Of a stretch of 64,000 bases of DNA, positions 46,106 to 57,354 are shown piece after piece; positions within the stretch are counted from its first letter, which is position 1; each line of letters opens with the position of its first letter. The notes beneath the pieces were generated by a model, which ran no database searches, was not told the origin of the DNA, and saw only the letters and a list, made by a program, of their open reading frames with translations. This stretch comes from Pollenia angustigena (lineage: Eukaryota; Arthropoda; Insecta; Diptera; Polleniidae). Position numbers and translations under genes: made by a program. The stretch spans positions 223,304,208-223,368,207 of the forward strand of contig OV884058.1 in assembly GCA_930367215.1 (NCBI GenBank), written 5' to 3'.

Positions 46106-47790
46106 TAGAAAAGTCTTTTAAGCCTCAGGCGAATAACTTGAAATTTCTATATCATTATATTCTTAATTTCGGGGTAACTTTTTAGATTGCTTTCGTAACA
46201 ATAGTATTTAAACTAGTTAAAAAACAACAAAAACACCTAAAAAAATATTTAAAAAGTTCAAATATTTAAACACACTCGCATTAAAAGGCAATTGAACGAT
46301 TACATATGTACACACATCCCAGTAAATAACTGGCTGTCCATTTATTTATTTTGTATACAAACGTTGCACACAGACGAGTACATATATATATGTGTGTGTG
46401 TGTGTGTATCTATGTGATAAACCTATAATACATACATATAAAGCATTTATGCTCCAAAGGAGTTTTCTTTACACAATCGGCTTAATATACATACATACAT
46501 ACTTATGTATATCTTTGCCTATTCAATAAATGTCACACAGGAGGGGTGGACAGTAGAGGGGGTTGGTTGGTTGCTTAAAGAGGGCAGGCAGGTTAAATAT
46601 GCCAAGTACCATTTGAAATTATATAACTTTAAGTGTATGTACGTACTATTAACTCGCTCAGTATCTATCTCTCTCCTGGCATTTTAGTTTTTTTTTTGTT
46701 GTTGTTGGAATACATGACATTATTATAATTTTTTTTTTTTTGGGCATGTCCATATCAAAATGCTTAAAACAAAAAAGCTCGATGTCGATTTCTTATTTCC
46801 GTATTTTCTTTTCTTTTTTATTTCTTGTTTTTTAAGGCCATTTAAGACCAGAAAGTACGAAAAATCTCCTGCCAAATAAATTGTCTTTGATTAAAGTGAC
46901 AAATAGCTGGTCATGACTTAAGATCAAAGAGGTAAAATGATCGTAGGGGAAACGGAAATAGGTAAATTAAATTGTAGCAAATTTCAAATATTTTTAAGTG
47001 GGAGAAGAGAGAGGAAATGAAAATTAATATGAAATCCAAAAGTAAGAACAATAAAAAGATGTAGTTATAGTAACAAAGTATAGACAAATTTAAATATTTA
47101 ACCAATTAATGTTTTAAAATAGGTATTTTAAATATCTACTGGCTATTAAAAATTTGAAACTCGAAAATGAGCAAAATCTCCTGAATGACCTGATTAACAA
47201 TCGCAAAAATATCATCTTAGAATTAGATTTTTTTTCCTAGGAAATCTCTTTTATTAAAAAAGATAAACCAAAAGCTCCCGCAGGCAATTGAAATTATACA
47301 ATATGAACTTTAACCTACAGAAGCACAGTGGGGCAGAATCAAATTATTTGGGAAACTATTCAGCATTTCGAAACGGCTTTTATTAATTTTTAATAATTTT
47401 ATTTTATTAATTTTAGAAATGCAAAAATTTTAACTAATAAACTGCATTTTTATTAATATTTTTGTTTTCCGAAAATTTGAATTTCATTCTATTTATGCCT
47501 CTCCACAATCTTCGCCAACAGAACTTTAAAGCCATGACTCTTCCTGAAAGCCTAAAAAATATAATAAAAATCTTCCTTTGCCTGTTTTCATAAAAAATAT
47601 TATCAATTTAAAAAAAAGGGTTTAAAAACTAATTTTCTATCAAACTTTTCCTAAATAAACGTTTGTTAAATTTAATAATCATTTATGAATACGGGGGCAT
47701 ATTTATAATTTGTAAGATAAAGAAAACAACATGTGCAATTAAAAAAAAGAATCACAAATGTTCACAAATTTTTTGTAGGATTCGACATTT
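46106..47790. other. Spacer with (TG)n and CATA microsatellites
   Basis: ATATATATATGTGTGTGTGT lies at about 46383-46408 and a CATACATACATA run near 46489-46500. I see no gene; open frames are short and AT-biased. Confidence 0.4.
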
Positions 47791-48555
47791 CCCAGTAAAA
47801 AATGGTGCTTACTGGTAAGCAGGTTTGTAAGGGAGAGAAGCACAATTCCCCCTTACAAACCTGCTTACAAGAGGCATGATTTTGATATGGCGAATTCCCA
47901 CTTGGAAGCACTACTTTTTTGTAAAATCACTGCGTTTTTCATGGCTTACATTATTCCGTGAAGGAATAGCTTCCAAAAACCGCAGCTTTTATACCTTTGA
48001 TTAATTGCTTCTATACAGTACAACAGCAAAAGAACAAAAAGCAAAACAAACACACAACACAGTAATTATGTAATTTTTAAAATAGAACGAAACTGTACGC
48101 AAATTAAAAAGAAAACAACAACAAATCTTGTAATTGACCACACAAAAATTTGCTTGCGTCCTGTCTGCTCAAAAACAATTTGCCGACTGATTGCGCAATC
48201 AAAAAGAAATAATTTTAAGCATCTGTTGTTTTTGATTACATGTCGGGAATGATCGTAAACACATTTTGAAATCATTGCAATACGACGTGCTTCCATGTAA
48301 GGGATTAACAGAAGCACTTTGAACTTTGGTCGTAATTTTTTTCTTTTAAATAATCATTTCAACTACTCCCTTACAACCTGCTTACTTAGAAGGGATTGTG
48401 CGAAGCTATTAAATTATTTTCATTTACTTATATTAAAAATTTACTTCAATGGTTTTCGCTTCCCTGTTGCTTCTAAGTAGTATGTAATAGCCAGCGCATA
48501 TATCAGCGCTCTTGTACTTTTCTTGCTTCCGAAAACCTTAAAATTTTTTACTGGG
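47791..48555. mobile_element. 765-bp MITE, CCCAGTAAAAAAT ends
   Basis: CCCAGTAAAAAATGGTGCTT and, inverted, CCCAGTAAAAAATTTTAAGG. A strong internal hairpin 'aagcaggtttgtaaggg...cccttacaaacctgctt' lies at about 47819-47868, and the word CTTACAACCTGCTTAC returns near 48369. It is non-coding and shares ends with 29754-30023. Confidence 0.55.
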
Positions 48556-48559
48556 TTAT

Positions 48560-49270
48560 GAGTCCACTAGCTGACCCGACAGACGTTGTCCTGTCCAAAT
48601 TAGGAAAAACGTTTGCGTTCGATTTTTTAAATCCGTTAAAAAGATACGAACATTTGAAAGAAAAATTAGTCAAATCGACGAAGCCGTTTTCTGATTTTAG
48701 GTAAATCGAAAAAAGTGGGCGTTAAAGTGGGCGGGGCAAAATTTTATTTCCGTAAAAACCTAAGTTTGACCATGGCGATGATTTTAAAGAAAAAATCGTC
48801 CAAATCGGTCAAGCCGTTCTCAAGTTATGCGCTTAATAGAAAAAGTGGGCGTAAACGTAGGCGTGGTAAATTTTTCTTTCGATGAAAACTTAAAATGGAT
48901 TAATACGAAGATTCGAAAGAAAAATTTGTCAAATCGATGGAGCCGTTTTCTGACTTCAGGTAATTCGAAAAAAGTGAGCGTAAAAGTGGGCGGTGCAAAA
49001 TTTTCTTTTCGTATAAATCTAAGTTGGACCATGGCGATCATTTTAAAGAAAAAATTTTCCAAATTATATAGATGTCATTGGTGGTGCAATATGAAATTTG
49101 CCACGCCCCTCCGCCCGCAGACCGAAAATCAAAAATCAGACTTCACAGTGTCACCCGCCTGAATATTTTTAAGATTCCCTGAAAATTTCATCAAAATCGG
49201 CCCAGCCGTTTTGGAGTCCATACGTTACAAACATACATACACACTTCCTGTTTTATATATATATATATTT
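48560..49270 (+). mobile_element. RTE-type 3' tail or derived SINE-like repeat with internal duplication
   Basis: CTAGCTGACCCGACAGACGT opens a block familiar from RTE-derived repeats of insects. It ends in 'aaaatttcatcaaaatcggc-ccagccgttttgg' (quoted in parts), 'catacatacacacttcctg' and a short TATATA tail. Between these, a unit of about 259 bp carrying 'gaaagaaaaatttgtcaaatcg', 'gccgttttctga' and 'gtgggcg' occurs twice (anchors at 48651 and 48910). There is no coding frame. Confidence 0.5.
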
Positions 49271-49373
49271 AAATGGACCATAATTCAGGCGATTCTTTGC
49301 ATAATTCTAGAAACTCTGTCCAGAATATTTTTTCCAAGCTTTTTTTTCTTTGAACGTTTTTAGTATACAATAC

Positions 49374-49521
49374 ACTGCACTTCACAAGTTCACTGTACAG
49401 TTTTATAAACTTGAGCAAATATCAAACTCGTTTTGATTTTTACTCGGTTCAATACTACCGCCATACAATACGCAAGCGCACTGTACATTATTAGACTTGA
49501 GCACTGAACTTGTGTAGTGCC
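49374..49521. mobile_element. 148-bp MITE, GCACTWCACAAGTTCA ends
   Basis: GCACTTCACAAGTTCACTGT at the left faces GCACTACACAAGTTCAGTGC at the right. TTGAGC and CTGTACA words also lie symmetrically inside. I see no clear duplication of the target. Confidence 0.5.
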
Positions 49522-50082
49522 TGTTTAAATTAGGAGATTTTTGTCGGTGCAACTTTTGTCGTTTTTTCTTCAAAGTTGCTTCTGCTCCAGTTTTTTCGCA
49601 ACAACTTTTTATGTATAATTATCCTCCTGTTGATGCTCTACATAAAAAATGTTGACACATCTTTTTTTCGAGATATACCGTTATTTCGAAAATTAAGGAG
49701 ACTGCACAACATATGTTCGCGTAACTCAAAAATTGAAAAAACTAAAAAAAAACCGAAATTCCGCAATAAAATTTACTTTAAGAAAGGTGAAACTTTTTTT
49801 TTATATGCGCAGTCGTTTTAGAAACGTAATGTTTTTTTTTTGGGAAAAAATTACTTTTTTTTGGAAAAAAATAATTTTTTTTATGAAAATGTCGAAATTT
49901 TTGTTTTTTAAAAATTGGAAAATGCAGCTATGCTTCCAATTTTTTGCAGACATAGAAAAAACGAAGTTGCAAATAAAACAAGCTATAAATGATTAAAATC
50001 TGTTAACAACTTTTAATTTTATGTATTCACAAAAGACGAAAAATTTTAATTACTTTAAGAATTTCATAAAACGCAATATTTG

Positions 50083-50690
50083 TATGAGAGCCCCCCTAAA
50101 AAGTAGAGGTAAAGGGCAAGTATGTCTCGAGAAAATGTTAAGGACGAAAAACTAATTGAGGTCGGTCATATATTTGATTCCCCCAGGGGCGACGACTTGG
50201 CAGTTATCGGGCTTTTTCTTCATTATATTTCTAGTCTGTATTTAAAATTTTGAATGGGAGCCCCCTTAATGAATGGAGATAGCAGGTAGGTATGTTAGAA
50301 ATAAATGATGGAGATGAAAATATGTATAGTGGGGTTGGTAATACATTTGACCCTTCTAGGGGCATCCTAGGCATTACAGGGGCCAAATTTAAGAATTTCA
50401 ACCATAAAAATAGGGCGGTTTAATAAAATTGCGACCTGTCTAAAATGTATGCACAGCGCTTATTCAGCGAACAGAGTTTGAAGGTAGCGTATAAATGGCG
50501 CTTGTCCCCATTATTTCCAGGGTCTTCGGCAAAAACCATTTCAACAGACACATGGATAAAATGCACAGACGGACAGACATACATACATCGTTAAATCAAC
50601 ATTGCTACTCATTAGGACCCAGAAATATATCAAAATTATAGAAATTCCCAACAAAATGACAAACTTTCAACCTGTGGCGAATGCTATTAA
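50083..50690 (-). mobile_element. DINE-like remnant, minus orientation, with tandem unit
   Basis: The right part contains 'cacagacggacagacatacat' and 'cgttaaatcaacattgctactcattaggaccc', the complement of the 5' region of DINE-like copies A and B. To its left a unit of about 170 bp, anchored by GAGCCCCCTTAA/GAGCCCCCCTAA (near 50089 and 50260) and 'ggggcg/ggggca', is present twice. Confidence 0.5.
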
Positions 50691-50777
50691 AATTATAAAA
50701 ATAAACTTCATATTTTCCCTTGGCATAAAAATCGTAATAGAAAGATTAGAAAGTGATTGGAAAATGGAAGTTCTTAA

Positions 50778-51481
50778 GGGCACTGCTACACGTTCAATAA
50801 ATATCGTGATATTTGGATCGCGATCCATTTTAAAATATTGATGGATCACGAGCGTATGCTACATGTTCAATATTTATCGCGTCAGTATTTATATTATTTT
50901 TGTGCTGTGCGGGTCTTTTATCAATGTCACGAGAAAACCAAAAGAAAGCCTGTTTAGCTATTTTGCTTGCTTTTTTTAAAAACCTTTAATAATTTTTGCA
51001 GTGCTGTCGTTCTTTTTATTTTGTCGGAATAAGCTTTAGCCGACGAGTCCCACAATTCCGGCATTGCCTCCAAATTAAAAATGAAATCTTTTAAAATAAT
51101 TTTTTCACTGGTTAATTCCGATTCCACCGGCAGAACCCACTCGATTTCACTGTCTTCTGCCATTACCCTTTATTTTAATAAACTTTACACAAATTTTGTC
51201 AATTGTTTTACTTTTTATTTGTTTAATTTTTTCCACTGCGTATTTTATTTCTTTTATTTTGACACTTTTTACTGACGTATCATGATTATTTAATATCATG
51301 AAAATGCTACACGTTCAATATTTATCACGCTATCCACGATCCGCGATCTGTATTTCTGGATTTCATATTTTAGGCCATTCTGCGATATGGATCGCGATCC
51401 ATCAATATTGTATGCTACACGTTCAATAAATATCGTGATACTAGAAATATCACGATATTTATTGAACGTGTAGCAGTGCCC
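50778..51481. mobile_element. 704-bp PIF/Harbinger-like element retaining part of a MADF gene
   Basis: The ends are GGGCACTGCTACACGTTCAA, perfectly inverted for over 30 bp. Flanks are TAA (50775-50777) and TGA (51482-51484), one mismatch from a 3-bp duplication. The word GCTACACGTTCAATATTTAT, or a close variant, occurs five times: at 50785, 50858, 51306, 51414 and inverted at 51451-51474. It thus forms subterminal binding-site-like arrays. The interior holds a minus-strand frame with a MADF-like domain. Confidence 0.75.
50954..51163 (-). CDS. Truncated MADF-domain protein of a Harbinger-like transposon
   Basis: The 69-residue frame begins MAEDSEIEW and contains PELWDSS...YSDKIKRTTALQKLL. This follows the first half of the MADF pattern (P.LWD, Y, then a helix), although the usual Trp of the second helix is replaced by Leu. 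MADF/Myb-like DNA-binding proteins are the second, accessory gene of PIF/Harbinger transposons and assist the transposase on the element ends. The frame stops after about 45 residues of the domain, so the rest of the protein and all of the transposase are gone. The Met start is the only upstream ATG in frame. It might also be chance resemblance. Confidence 0.55.
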   Translation of the reverse strand: MAEDSEIEWVLPVESELTSEKIILKDFIFNLEAMPELWDSSAKAYSDKIKRTTALQKLLKVFKKSKQNS

Positions 51482-51650
51482 TGAGACATTAAAAATATCT
51501 CCAACAAAATTCCTAAAACCCCTAATACGGCAACACTGTCTTTAACTATGAAAGGCGATCTTCTGTCAAAACTAGTTCTCTAAATTTTAAAAAAGATTTT
51601 GCCCTAAATCTTGCGTTAATTGAAACAATAATTCTGAATAGGTTCATTTA

Positions 51651-53190
51651 GCGGGTATTACACGGTCATACTTGGTATATCAGACATAGTGTGACTACAC
51701 TCAAAATATTATGTAGTTAAATTCAAACGAAAATTCATTTTAAACAAGCTAAGATTCATTTAAAAAACGGATCATTTACATTTCATTTAAAACAAATGAC
51801 TTTTACATTCCTTAAAATTGAATAGTTTTTACTGTTAAAAAATATATTTTAACCGACAAAAATCAAACTACATAACAAAATAAATACGAAAAAACATTAT
51901 TTTTTGGTATTTTGTTTTTTTTAATAACAAACATAAATGTTAAAAAATAAAATAATTCGTAAAATAACTATATTTATATTCAATTTTAACAGTACGGAAA
52001 ACGAATTTAATAACCCACAATCAGTTACTGTAATAATTTTATGAGTGTAGAGAGAGAGTAGAGGGCTTTGCTATTACACTATCATGCCACTTTTTTGATG
52101 CATCAGTTTACAACCAAACACTAAATGGTGAATTTTGTATTTTTTAAAGTTTTTCATAACAGCCATACCTAAACAAGAGCGGAAAGCGTTTTCTAGCTGT
52201 CAAAAATTCTCATGCCCATACAATTTGTATGAAGCATCCCTAAATAGCGCGGCGTCAACGCTTTACAATTGGAAAATCCGATTTTGACAGCACGTTGGCC
52301 GCTATTGTTAATAAATAATGGCAATTTAGCTGTTTTTTTGTCAATCTAGCGGTTTTTTCTCTTCTATTTATTTCTATTACGTGGAATTTATTAAACAAGA
52401 AAGTTAGCACTACTGTTTTTGACACAACGTTGACGCTCTTGTTTAGGTATGGCATATCATCGTAAAAGCTAAGCGGAAGAAAACGTTCCGCCTTCCGCTC
52501 TTGTTTAGGTACGCCTGTAAGTCTTTTGCTATATGTTTATTATGCTTCAGTGGAAGTTTGAGGAACATATATTTATATGCCACAATTCTGGCAGACTTAA
52601 GCAACACAAATTAAATTTGCACTGTGTATGACAGAAGAGCTTTGTATAATGGCATACACAACACATCAAAAACATTTAAAAACCATCATATTAAACTGAC
52701 AAACACGATTCAGCCAGAAAAAGAAGGAGTACGGATTCCTTTTAGAAGATCTCTTTACTCCTTCTTTTTGATATAAAAGGCCTGATCGCTCCATATATTT
52801 TTTGCACACGTTGTCATTGGGGAATAGGCCTTCCGCTCTAGCTTCTTTAGCAGTAATGTAACAATGGCAACGGGATTAAAAAAATTGATTAGTTTGCTTT
52901 TGCTTGCGCAAAAAATATTACTCCTTCTCTACTTCTTTCTCTAGAAGAGAATGTGGAATGTGTATCTTATCTTTTATACGAAAGATCCGAGGCCTTCTAT
53001 AAGTCATACTTTAAAAGTTAGATAAGAATATTAATTGAATAAAAAAAATGTTTAATTAGGCCTTTAAAAAGGAATGAAGTTAGAAGGTCTTTTGAGTTTC
53101 CCAGCTGGGGAGTTTTGACACAACTACTCCAGTTTGTTGGTATGTCATCATACCATGCTGTCATACCATTTATGAACGTGTAATACCCAC
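51651..53190. mobile_element. 1.54-kb TIR element, GYGGGTATTACACG ends, with Harbinger MITE inside
   Basis: GCGGGTATTACACGGTCATA and, inverted, GTGGGTATTACACGTTCATA form a 20-bp terminal repeat with two mismatches. TTTA is present on both sides. The word GGTATGACAGCATGGTATG-like (CATACC) recurs subterminally. A Harbinger-type MITE (52160-52517) has inserted into it. No coding frame is recognisable. Confidence 0.6.
52160..52517. mobile_element. Harbinger-type MITE, copy 2 (TAA duplication)
   Basis: CAGCCATACCTAAACAAGAG at the left and CAGGCGTACCTAAACAAGAG inverted at the right; TAA flanks both sides (52157-52159, 52518-52520). Internally it carries the complement of copy 1, for example 'gaagcatccctaaatagcgc' against 'gcgctatttagggatgcttc'. 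Confidence 0.85.
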
Positions 53191-53631
53191 TTTATATACA
53201 TAAGAACCTTTCTTGATGCAAAAAATAATATAAATAAATGAATAATCACAATTAAAGTTTAAATACCTAACGATTTTCACTCTCAGATTTAAAAAATTTT
53301 AAAAAATAAAAAATTTTTTTTCGCAAACAAATTTACAACAAGTTCAGTGGCCTTGTCTTTAAACCGCAAACATAGTTGCATTCTTGTATAAAAATTTTAA
53401 TAGAACTAAAAAAAGAGGATAATTTTAGAAAATAACGATTTGTAAATTCTACATAAATTGATAAATAAACTCGGCGGGGCGGGTTCAATGACCCCCAATT
53501 AAGAATGAATAGAGGATGCATTACTCTCGAGTGAAATTACATAAGATACTTTTGATTAATGCAATAAAAATAATATAATTTTTTGTAAATAAAATCATAT
53601 GTTTGTTAAAAGAAAATTATTTGAATGTTAA

Positions 53632-53806
53632 AGTCATAGAAGACGACTAGAATAGAAAGAGAGAGAATAAAACTTAACTGTCAAAACAAAACCTTATTCT
53701 ATGAATGTGTAGGTAAATAATTTTTTTTAGTTTGGTGTTGTTTAGACATACGAAATCTTGAAAGAACTTTTTTTCGATCCCTGTCTATTCTAGTCGTCTT
53801 CTATGG
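53632..53806. mobile_element. 175-bp TTAA-flanked MITE
   Basis: CATAGAAGACGACTAGAATA begins a perfect 22-bp inverted repeat (53635-53656 and 53784-53805). TTAA stands just outside on both sides (53628-53631, 53807-53810). It is non-coding. Confidence 0.65.
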
Positions 53807-53810
53807 TTAA

Positions 53811-54660
53811 GGTTAAGGCGAATGCAAATTTGCACTCAAAAATTTATTTATTTAATTTACTCTTCTCGAGTTTTTATGCATGTATATTTACGGCAGTAAC
53901 AAGTTTACAGTTTACGAAATGTCAAAAAAAAAAAAAATAATGTTTTTTTTATTTGTTATTCTTAGTAATTGATTATTGTCTGGATAACTTCCTGATTACG
54001 TACGTACATACCGCCCTACCCCTTAAGTTGGAAACGTTTAACGAAGTTGTCCAAATTGACTCTCCCCCTTTAAGTTTTTTTTTTGTCAATTGCGTGCCTG
54101 TAAAAACCACAAAACGACTGGCTGAGATTCTGCCGCCTGCGCCGCCGACAATTGTCGTAATCATGACAACCACTTTACGATTGCGAATAAGTCTAATTTT
54201 TAACGTAATCAAGAAGTCAAAGACTGGCTAAGTGAAAAAACAAAAAAAAAAAACCAAAAAAAAAAGTTACGGAGCTTTGACTTTTATTTTATTTTAAAAT
54301 ATTTAAAACAACTTGATTCAATATGCAAATGAATGAAAGAAAGAAAAACAGTGTAATTTTAAGTTATCAGAGTCTTCTCTCGCAATCAATTCAGTATGCA
54401 ACCGCGAGTAAAAAATTCCGACAAAAAAGTGTTTAAGCGTTACAAATCAATCAACTGTAACGATTAAAATAAATATTTATTATGTGAAACAGTTTTGACA
54501 TAAATTATAGCAGTAAAGGAAGTGAATTTTTTTTTTATTTAAATGTCATCCAAATGATCGAAAGGAAACTTTTTTGTTATGAATATAAAATTTCTTGAAA
54601 AAGTATTCAATACAATAGTAAAAAAGTACTTAAACTTTTCGAAAATTATATAGTGCAACA
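53811..54660. other. Unassigned spacer before the CR1/Jockey copy
   Basis: I see nothing that I can support as a gene. The frame at 53953-54231 has no recognisable domain. The GC-rich patch at 54120-54180 could be part of something older, but I cannot place it. Confidence 0.35.
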
Positions 54661-54742
54661 AAATGAGAATACCTGTTGTTACACAGGGAATACGGTATAA
54701 AAACTCCAACCGAAAAAGTATTGGATTCAAATTGAAAAGATA

Positions 54743-56298
54743 ATGACTTGTACTTTGAGGGAGAATAGAATCAAAATATTTCGAAATACAAATGAACAAA
54801 ACTTATTGAAAATTATTAAACACAAAAATAATAGAAGAATAACTCGTAACTCGTTTATTATACCTTTGTTTAAATCGGGAAACAAATATGATGTTGAAAA
54901 TTACAGTGGTATTGCAAAATTGAGTATTATACCGAAACTATTCAAAAAAATTATCACCAAAATCCTTTGTTACCAAGTATCTAATTTGATTTCACCTTAC
55001 CAGCATGGGTTTCAGAAAAGATGTTCTACTACAACTAATCTCCTTCATCTCACAACTGTCATATATCGAGGATTTCTACAACAACTGCAAACTGATGTCA
55101 TATACACCGATTTTTCCAAGGCTTTTGATAAAGTAAACCATAGACTTTTGAGAGTTTAACTTAATTTACTCGGTTTTACTGATATAAGTATAAAATGGAT
55201 ATATTCATACCTAAGCAACAGAACACAAACGATTTGCTTTAATAACACAATTTCTAGAAGCATATAAGTTCTGTCTGGTGTACCTCAGGGAAGCCACCTT
55301 GGGCCACTTCTTTTTACATTGTTTATTAATGACCTACCTGAGGTGATTAATTCATCTAATATTCTGATGTATGCGGACGACGTGAAAGTTTTTCTTAGCT
55401 ATCGTCAAATATCTGAACAACAACTTCTTCAAAATGACTTGAATTCTTTTTACACGTGGTGCAATGTAAATCTTATGCAACTTAATCTAAAAAAATGTAA
55501 ATACTTGCGTTTTGTTAGAAAGAATCCAATACCTGCATGCTACTTTTTTGAAAGATATCAGTTGGAGTCGGTGGATAATTTCTTAGATCTTGGAATTCTG
55601 CTTGACTCAAAACTCTCATCGCAAATATAAACAATGACAGCTAATAAAGGCAGAGGCATGATCGGTTTAATAAAACGTTGGGCTAAAGAGTTCAAGGATC
55701 CATATGTTACGAAAAGTCTGTATACTTCCCTTGTAAGACCTGTATTGGAGTATGGATCTGTAATATGGGACCCAATATATAATAAATAGTCCGACCAAAT
55801 TGAATCAGTTCAAAAACAATTTATGAATTTCTGTCTGCGTGGGTTAAACTTTAACCAATGGAATATGCCGTCTTATTCTGCAAGACTAGCCCTCATCAAG
55901 CTGCCAACTCTAAAGAGCCGTAGAACTGTGATGAACATTTCGTTTATTTTTAACATAATTGTTGGCGACGTATGCTCTGGATGCCTAATCAACAATATAA
56001 CATTTAATGTTCCTCAACGCCCATCACGTCATTTGGTTCCATTATCAGTTCAATTTTTAAGAGCTAATTATGCTAATAGTGATCTGTTAAGAAGGATGTG
56101 TATTGAGAGCAACAAGTTTTATAAGTTTATTGACTATTCTTCTTGTCACACTGATATTAAAACTAAATTATTAATCTTTTTAAACACATAAGTTTTGTAA
56201 TTTTTATTTCACATTTGTATATATTTTGTAAAATTAATTTGTATTTAATTAAGAAGTCTGTAAGGATTATATTCCATAGACAAATAAATAAACAAATA
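54743..56298 (+). pseudogene. CR1/Jockey-group reverse transcriptase, four in-frame stops, no frameshift
   Basis: The frame encodes the RT of a non-LTR retrotransposon, which copies element RNA at a nicked target. Landmarks in order are SFIIPLFKSGNK, NYSGIAKLSIIPKLF, SPYQHGFQK, VIYTDFSKAFDKVNH (motif A), SGVPQGSHLGPLLF (motif B), MYADDVKVFL (motif C), LNLKKCKYLRF (motif D) and FLDLGILLDSKL (motif E), then a C-terminal LVRPVLEYGSVIWDP region. One frame runs through all of this, interrupted by stops at 55157, 55265, 55628 and 55787, with no indel needed up to its natural end near 56191. The 3' end is marked by 'caaataaataaacaaa' at about 56281-56296. The endonuclease and ORF1 are missing. Confidence 0.88.
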
Positions 56299-56427
56299 CT
56301 TAATGTTTCGAACACTTATTCCCAATTCTCATGATGCAAGTCTTTTTAATAAACTTATCACATTTTCTTCTTTAAACTATCTTCGGCGTTCATACAATAC
56401 GAGTCTAATTGCTGAAGTATTACTTTT

Positions 56428-56640
56428 TATACCCTGCACCACTAGTGGTAAATGAGGGTGTACTAAGTTTATCATTCCGTGTGAAACTTGTTTAACATTC
56501 ACCTAAGACCCTATAAAGTATATAAATTCGGGGTTCTTGAGAAATTCTAAGTCGATTTAGCTATGTCTGTCTGTCTATCCGCATGTCTGTCTGTCTGTTG
56601 AAATCACGCTCACTCTCAAACGACTCAAAAGAAAAGAACA
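56428..56640 (+). mobile_element. DINE-like element, 5' part
   Basis: It has the terminal hairpin TATACCCTGCACC...GGTAAATGAGGGTGTA, then 'tcattccgtgtgaaac', 'taagaccctataaagtatat', 'aagtcgatttagctatgtctg' and 'ttgaaatcacgctcactctc'. This is collinear with the inverted element at 61882-63267. It breaks off at the MITE 56645-56905. Confidence 0.7.
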
Positions 56641-56644
56641 ATAT

Positions 56645-56905
56645 TGAAGGCATTACCACAGAAAAAGCTTAAGCGACATCATTTACAATTTTCGTTTTTT
56701 TTTTGTTAATAAATTACTTTATTGGCAACACTTGCAGCATCTCCTTAAATGTCATGGTCACATAAGTTACGTTTACGGTTTTATAGCAAAAACTATTTTA
56801 ACGTAAGCGACAACCGTTATACAAAATTTTTATGAAATAAAATGAAAACCTTCTCCTGTAAAATTTAGTTTTTGTCGCTTACGCTTTTTTGCGGTTATGA
56901 CTCAA
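56645..56905 (+). mobile_element. Tc1/mariner-like MITE, copy 2
   Basis: It aligns along its length with 1345-1603 in the same orientation. The left terminus is more diverged (TGAAGGCATTACC against TCGAGTCCTTATC), the right terminus GGTTATGACTCAA is well kept. TAT adjoins both ends. Confidence 0.65.
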
Positions 56906-57065
56906 TATATTTAAAAAAAAAAAAATGCTAAAAAGTTTTGCTTTTTCTAAAAAGCAAAAATATGCTAAAATATCTGCTTTTGGACAAGGAAATTTGCTAA
57001 CAAGCAGTTAGCATTTTTTTTTTTGAAAATTCCCCAACTCAATCTGCTAAATCTAGCTGGGGTTC

Positions 57066-57250
57066 GATTCTGGTTCTGTGAAACTGTGAAATGAAAACTT
57101 TTTTCACATTTTCTTCGAGTTTCTAATTCTCGTTTAGTGAAAAAATGATAAATAAAATCCAATGTTTTCATATGAAAAGGACAAGTGGAATGAAACAAAT
57201 TGTTTTCACAATTTCAGAGTAATACGATTCTTGTTCTGTGTAATAGTGCA
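57066..57250. mobile_element. Possible MITE, TTCTGTGAAAYTGTGAAATG ends
   Basis: GGTTCTGTGAAACTGTGAAATG at the left resembles the inverted right side, with 'ctgaaattgtgaaaac'. A related block lies inverted at about 63600-63740 (complement GGTTCTGTGAAATTGTGAAA). The ends are not well defined. Confidence 0.35.
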
Positions 57251-57354
57251 ACGCAGTGTCAAAAACTTTTCATTTATGAGATATTTTAACACATTCATTT
57301 TAACGGTGAAAACTCTCAATATATTAGTATAAAATGACAATTTTTAATGATATA

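Noticed and set aside
51524..51540. Isolated CGGCAACACTG, like a hAT right end
   Set aside because: No matching left end with the duplicated target TCTTTAAC was found in the window.
53953..54231. Overlapping 92- and 79-residue frames on both strands
   Set aside because: The GC-rich patch is short, neither frame has a recognisable motif, and the two open frames in opposite strands cannot be told apart by any codon signal that I can see.
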